From NCBI GenBank assembly GCA_001600415.1, contig BCJX01000001.1, positions 3,715,654 through 3,779,653 on the forward strand: a stretch of DNA of 64,000 nt, written 5' to 3'. Shown piece after piece: positions 59,219 to 64,000 of the stretch (position 1 is the first letter of the stretch; each line of letters opens with the position of its first letter). The notes under the pieces are model-generated. The model made no database searches. It saw nothing but the letters and a program-made list of their open reading frames with translations, and was not told the origin of the DNA. The translations under genes were made by a program, and so were the position numbers. This DNA comes from Pascua guehoae (taxonomy: Eukaryota > Basidiomycota > Tremellomycetes > Trichosporonales > Trichosporonaceae).

Positions 59219-59928
59219 GCTTGGAAGTGGCCGCTTTCGCGGTGCCTTTAAGGGTGAGGGAAGCCTTCGGAATTTGTCCCGAACATTCCGCACAAGCCGT
59301 GTCAGGTTGAAACAGCTCCATCAGCTGTTTTTTTTGGACGGCAGGCAGGATGCTTCGTTTGCACACCCTTGATCGCCTGACACACCCTTGAGTGATGATG
59401 GGTTTGACGGGGGTTTGATTAGGCTCATCGGGACATCTTGAGGTCAAAGCTTATGCAACAGAGTACTTTCCTTTCCACCTGTGGTGTTTGTTTGCATGGT
59501 AACTGGTCGGATTGTCAAGAAATTCGAGGCTGAGGAGGTCAATGGAGATTAGGGTTTGGTGGGGGTGGGGCCACAATTGCTCCCGTCCATGCCCGTTCTG
59601 GAGGATGTGCCAAACTCTTGCATTCTACTGAGACTGTTAGCGACACACGCGCACTTGATGTATGCCACCGATGCATAGTCGCATCGCACGGCATCTAGAT
59701 GCTACTCCCGCAGGGCATTTTAGCATTCCTCGGCGGCCTCGCCGCCAACCACTAACGGTGCCTTGCCCACTTCATCCTCCCACTCGTCACCGCTCGTCAC
59801 CGGCGGTGCCGCCGCCTCAGATCATGCGATACCGTCCTCCGCAGGCTTTGCGTGCTCGAAGACGACTGCGGCGTTAATATCCATAGGACAACAAGCACGA
59901 AGTGGTCTTGGATAGCCCCACTGCTGTG
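59219..59928. other. Intergenic
   Basis: Between tRNA-Ser and the 3' end of the second Zn2Cys6 gene. No gene was recognised. Confidence 0.55.
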
Positions 59929-62900
59929 TCATGGCTGTGACATTTGTGGGCGCTTGGCCGTCGCCCACAACTCGGTTGACCTACCAACGCGCTCGCGGAA
60001 CTCACCATCGGCAAAATTGTCCCAGTACTGGCTGGTGTTGACATTGGTAATAGTCGCTGGGAGCGGCCCAGCTTGGCTAGGAGGCGCGTTGGCGTGCGTG
60101 AGGAGCGTTGCGACGTCAAGGGCGGAGCGGTGCGTGGCAGCAGTGGAGAGGGGGTCGGACAGGTGCGTGTCAGGCTTCATGAGCCCCAAGCCGGTCATCT
60201 GTACTCCCATGTCGTACGTCTCGTTGGACGCAAGGAACCGGTCGAACAAGGCCTGCACGCCGTCGTTGGGGGTAGAGAGAGCCTCTTGTCGCGACGACTC
60301 CACACCGTCTTCCACTGGTATTGGCGTTCGTGAGCCGCTTAGAGGTGTATCAGAGACAGGCGTCGGGTCACTGCGTCCTGAACTGTCCCCAGTCACGCTA
60401 CTGTCGGCCACGATTCCGCCTGCCCTGGAAATCCGAGCGAGTGCCGAGGCGCGAGATCCGCGTTCAAACGAGGTATTCATCGGGCCAGCTGGCGGGTCAA
60501 CGGCCATGGCATCCGATGCCTTTCCGCGCCGCTTTTTAGAGCGTTCGTGCAGGATACGAATCTGATGTCAGAGGCGACACCGAGAATCCACCCAAACCGG
60601 TCATAATATCGGCCGTCAGACTCACTATTGAGACCCCCTTCCTACTAGAGTGCTCATTTTCGTTATGTGGGTGGTGGCGGGCCATGAACGAGGCAACGAT
60701 GTTCTCCATTTCTGCAGCTTGAGGCGATTCAGGCTCGACCAGCAGGCTTATTCCAGCGATTATGGCCGTGTTCTGCATTAGTAAGCGATTGCGCCGTCAC
60801 TGGATGACCAAACTCTGATACGCACAAACTCGCGGAATGAACCGGCCCGCAGAGTCCCCTCCAATTCCGATGTCCGGGAGTGGAATGCCTGGCGCTGAAA
60901 GTAAGTAAACGTCTGGTGACCACGCTCAGTCATGTCGAGTACGCACAATTTCAAAATCCAGAGTAGCCGCTTCCCAGCACGCTCTGCGGGAGAGAGCATA
61001 GCGGTCGGTGCCAATCTGGCGGAGGAACCAAGGCCGATGAAGGAGAATCGTATAGTGGAGGATCTCTGTCTGGATATAGTAGCGGTGAATGGGGAGATAC
61101 CTCAGACCTGAGTCGTCAGCATTCTTTTACACATAAAAAAATTGGAATCGCACGCGGGAGAGGGCTGCCAAGCTCTACTCACGGCCATCGTGTGACTTGT
61201 CTGGGTCTTTCATCCGGAACTGGGGCGGGAGTTCTCTGCGAAGGTCGTTGAGCAAGGCGTCGATAGCTACCACGTCACGGTAGGATGCGCGGTCCCTGAC
61301 TTTTTGGGAGGTTCGCACAATCCTGTGGACAATGTCGGCCAACCGTTTGCGGAGAATGAGATATGTCGCAGACGTAGGCTCGTCCATGGGCTTTGGTATG
61401 GGTGCCTCATCGTCACTCGCGGCGCTGCTTTCGAGCTCAACGTTCGAGGGCGGCTCCGTGTCGTAGAACATCGAGTCAATGGTCGGCGGCCTTCCAAGGA
61501 GACACGAGTACGTGGCGTCCGCATGGTAGAGGTAGGACCACAGCCGTCGCCGGTACTCGACCATGTATGGGTCGTGGTTCTGGTCGGCGCCGTCGCGGTG
61601 GAGACGAATTGCGAGGCCCTTATCCACGGCCATGCGAAACATGAGCCAACCCTCAGCCAAGCGGTGATCATGCACGAGCGCGAGGTAAAGACCCAGCAGG
61701 ATGTGCGCTTCCACAAGCTGCAAGTTTTCAATAGTAAGGGACGTCGCGATCATGATGCTAAACTGAGCCCCGATGAACAGCCGGAGCGAATGTTGGCGCC
61801 GAACCTCTTCGGGTCCAGCCCATTCTTCTGGAGCTAGACGCATAGCCAGCGCCAACAGGGCGAAAATTAATGGCAGCGCGAATACCGAAGAAGACGTGAG
61901 GCGGCCCTGCGACGCATACACCGCCTCGTACCCGGGTCGAAATAACCGCTGAGAAAGGGGGTATCGGATGTGGTTGACCTTGTCAAAGAAAAAGTCGACG
62001 AGCTTGTCAGCATCCTCCTTGGGCGGCAGGTCGTGGAGGGCCTTTTGAAGTGACGCAGATGCCGCGTACTCGACGGCCTGCTCGAGGGCAGCCACCTGAC
62101 CGTCCAAGTTGAGCGAGATTGGGGTATCACTCTGTGGTCCGGGGTTGCTGCTCTTAGAGCCGCCGTCAAGCGGATCTGTCCATTCGTCGCCCTTCTCACT
62201 CTTAGGACCACCCAAGGGCACTGACGACGATTCAGACAAACTCGCGTCGGCCCGGGCCAGTGATGATGCGGAGGGAGCTTGCAACGGAATGGGACCGCGT
62301 TTTGGGGATCGTGCCTCGGGATGCACTGGGGAGTTAGTAGATGGCACGAGACGAGGCAGTGTTTTTTTTATCAACCATGCCACGTAGCAGGGAGGTGGTG
62401 CGAATACAACCATGACGCGTTTGCCCGTGGAATGAAAGAAGGATAATCTCGGATCCCTAGCGGGTGATAATTTCCGGTCGGGGGACACTGCATGACGCGT
62501 TGTTCTTTGCAGGCACCGCCACAGCCGTAGAGGAATGGAGACCACCTGAAGGTGACCACCCCGAAGCATGTCCAGGCCGACAGCGACAAGCCCAAAGCAT
62601 GGCTGTGCCACTGGAGCATGCCATCCATGGAGCCCTCCACCTCAGCGCAGTATGCGGCCCGAGCTCGGACCTCGGACTCTCGACTCCAGGGCCGCATTCC
62701 TCGGGCCGTCACCGCGGGAAAAAAAATGTTACTTACGTTGTCGCCACTCTGTGAGCGCGCTTCCGTCGACCCCGTCGATGCAGTTGAGGATCGCGTTGAC
62801 GATTCTCTCCACTTTGGTGACGCGCACGCCCACTGTCGGGTTGGGCGAGGCCGGTGTCGTTTGGCTACTATTACTGCCGACACCGCTGCTGTCGAGACGA

Positions 62901-63817
62901 GTGCGGGCGGACGTTGCTGCTGGCGCGTACGGGGCAGCTGGTGGCCGAGGAGGTGGTTGTACTGACGGCGAGCCAGAGCGGTGGCTCGGCACACAGAGAT
63001 GAGGCACCTTGCGATTGACGCAATGCTGGCACGGTGTTTCGCGGTTGCACTTTTGCTTTCGCTTTGCGCATTCGGCGCACGAAAAAGCCTGTCGACGCTT
63101 CTTCTTTTTGGGAGGAGGTTCGACGCTACCATTGGCAACTGCCCCAACGACGCTGTCTGAACTCGGCGCTTGATGTTTCTTGTTGGAGGAGGAGGAGGCC
63201 GTTGGGAGACGGGGGCTGTCGGCCGCTGGCTGACTGGTAGCACTCGTGCTCGTGCTTGGCCCGCCGTGGCTGATGATCGTGGGCGATGGAAGGTGCCCAT
63301 CACCGTCTGGGATTGATTGGTCTCCCTTGAACGCTGACCCGGCGCCCGCTACAGGCATCTCCCATCGGTGTGGTGGTGGGTAGTCGGAGGACATGGAGAG
63401 GGGAGGCAAGCGCGTATGCGAGGACAGGCCTGCAGGCAAGGCAGATGCGGTTGGGCTCCACCGTCGACGATGTTCTCGTGGGTCAGCGTCTTGGGGAAGG
63501 TTGTTGCCTGATCCAGATCGAGGAGGGGCTGGGCCCCATGCCTGAGGATCGGTGAGGCCGAGGCCAATCCCCGGCGGAGCGCTATCACGCGGTGATGGGG
63601 GAAAAAATCTGCTTGTCCCAAGCGGTGATGGCGGGGGAAGCCCATGGAGAAACGAGGACGATGACGATGGGAGCGGGGGAGGAGGGGGTAGATGAACTGC
63701 ACGGTCACGGTCACGTTGGTCGCGGGGGTCGTGGCCACGGCTGTCGCGTCGGTCTCTTTTCCATTCGCGTTCGCCATCTGGCATAGCGCCCCGACGCTCC
63801 TCACGGCCGCGCTGCAT
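59929..63817 (-). CDS. Zn2Cys6 fungal transcription factor with fungal-specific TF domain
   Basis: The six exons are 63817-62737, 62325-61183, 61107-60947, 60894-60826, 60772-60626 and 60561-59929. They encode 1,077 residues and close in frame. Residues 1-240 are charged, then Pro/Ser-rich. After KKKKRR, the zinc cluster near residues 245-275 reads FSCAECAKRKQKC, then CQHC (C-X2-C-X6-C-X5-C-X2-C-X8-C). A leucine-containing linker (VTKVERIVNAILNCID) precedes the first intron. The fungal TF domain includes LVDFFFDKVNHIRYPLSQRL, GLAIRLHRDGADQNHDPYMV and YRRRLWSYLYHADATYS. Later exons add LRYLPIHRYYIQTEILHYTI and LHRPWF. The C-terminal 210 residues are Ser/Thr/Pro-rich. Intron 1 is 411 nt with a perfect CTACTAACTCCCCAG end; the others are 52-75 nt. 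The targets are unknown. Confidence 0.92.
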
Positions 63818-64000
63818 GTCGCCGACGACACGTGCGTGTCGGAAGGGGGTCCACCGATGACCAAAGTGAGATGTGGGTCCTTTGTGAGGAGGTCATGCAC
63901 TTGTCCCAGTTGGTGATATTTCGAGCCGACTGTAGCCTGACGCCTCAGAGTGACGTGAGGGCGTGAGGGGGCGCGGGTGGGACGGGTGTGGAGGGGGGGG
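63818..64000. promoter_or_regulatory. Upstream edge of the second Zn2Cys6 gene
   Basis: 5' flank of the minus-strand gene, cut by the window. No specific site was recognised. Confidence 0.4.

Noticed and set aside
62371..63303. 310-codon minus frame reading through intron 1 of the second Zn2Cys6 gene
   Set aside because: It is out of frame with the zinc cluster. The intron has perfect donor, branch and acceptor, and restores phase into the TF domain.

Overview
This window is nuclear DNA of a filamentous or yeast-like basidiomycete. The evidence is GC-rich sequence, CT-rich 5' leaders, and protein genes broken by many short GT-AG introns (mostly 44-100 nt) with CTNA(C/T) branch points. Two intron-containing tRNA genes and a single-finger GATA iron regulator with an upstream Cys-rich motif are also present. 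The last feature is Cir1-like and points towards Tremellomycetes, possibly Trichosporonales; that placement is inference from gene character, not from a search.

Left part (1-24 kb): the 3' end of the glutamate synthase gene (GLT1, +) converges on a long gene (-) whose N-terminal half resembles Sds3/Dep1 subunits of the Rpd3L histone deacetylase. Its C-terminal half is a proline-rich tail with a DPR repeat. About 7 kb without convincing genes follows and includes a 110-N assembly gap. Then come a kinase-like gene (-) broken by two small insertions and an eight-exon Zn2Cys6 transcription factor (-). A gene-poor 3 kb and a coiled-coil protein of unknown role (+) complete this part.

Middle (24-40 kb): the spliceosomal SmB protein (+), an intronless nucleotidyltransferase-like protein (+), tRNA-Lys(CUU) (-), a Gfo/Idh/MocA oxidoreductase (-) and a signal-peptide-bearing, probably GPI-anchored Ser/Thr-rich protein (-). 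A repeat-rich interval (35.8-37.5 kb) holds four kinds of tandem repeat and a short, frame-broken stretch that reads like a secreted repeat-peptide precursor. A C2H2 protein (-) and the ESCRT-II subunit VPS25 (+) then share a 288-bp divergent promoter.

Right part (40-64 kb): a long CT-rich leader and the MAPKKK gene BCK1 (+) of the cell-wall-integrity cascade, converging on a Cir1-type GATA regulator (-). About 6.7 kb of gene-poor DNA, tRNA-Ser(GCU) (-) and a second Zn2Cys6 transcription factor (-) of six exons follow. Most genes are unrelated housekeeping or regulatory genes and do not form a cluster. Exon boundaries were derived by hand from splice consensus and reading phase; every complete model closes in frame.

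The most unusual items are the repeat-peptide precursor-like locus near 36.7-37.0 kb, the doubly disrupted pseudokinase, the DPR-repeat tail on the Sds3-like protein, and a 12-bp-arm perfect hairpin at 22.0 kb.
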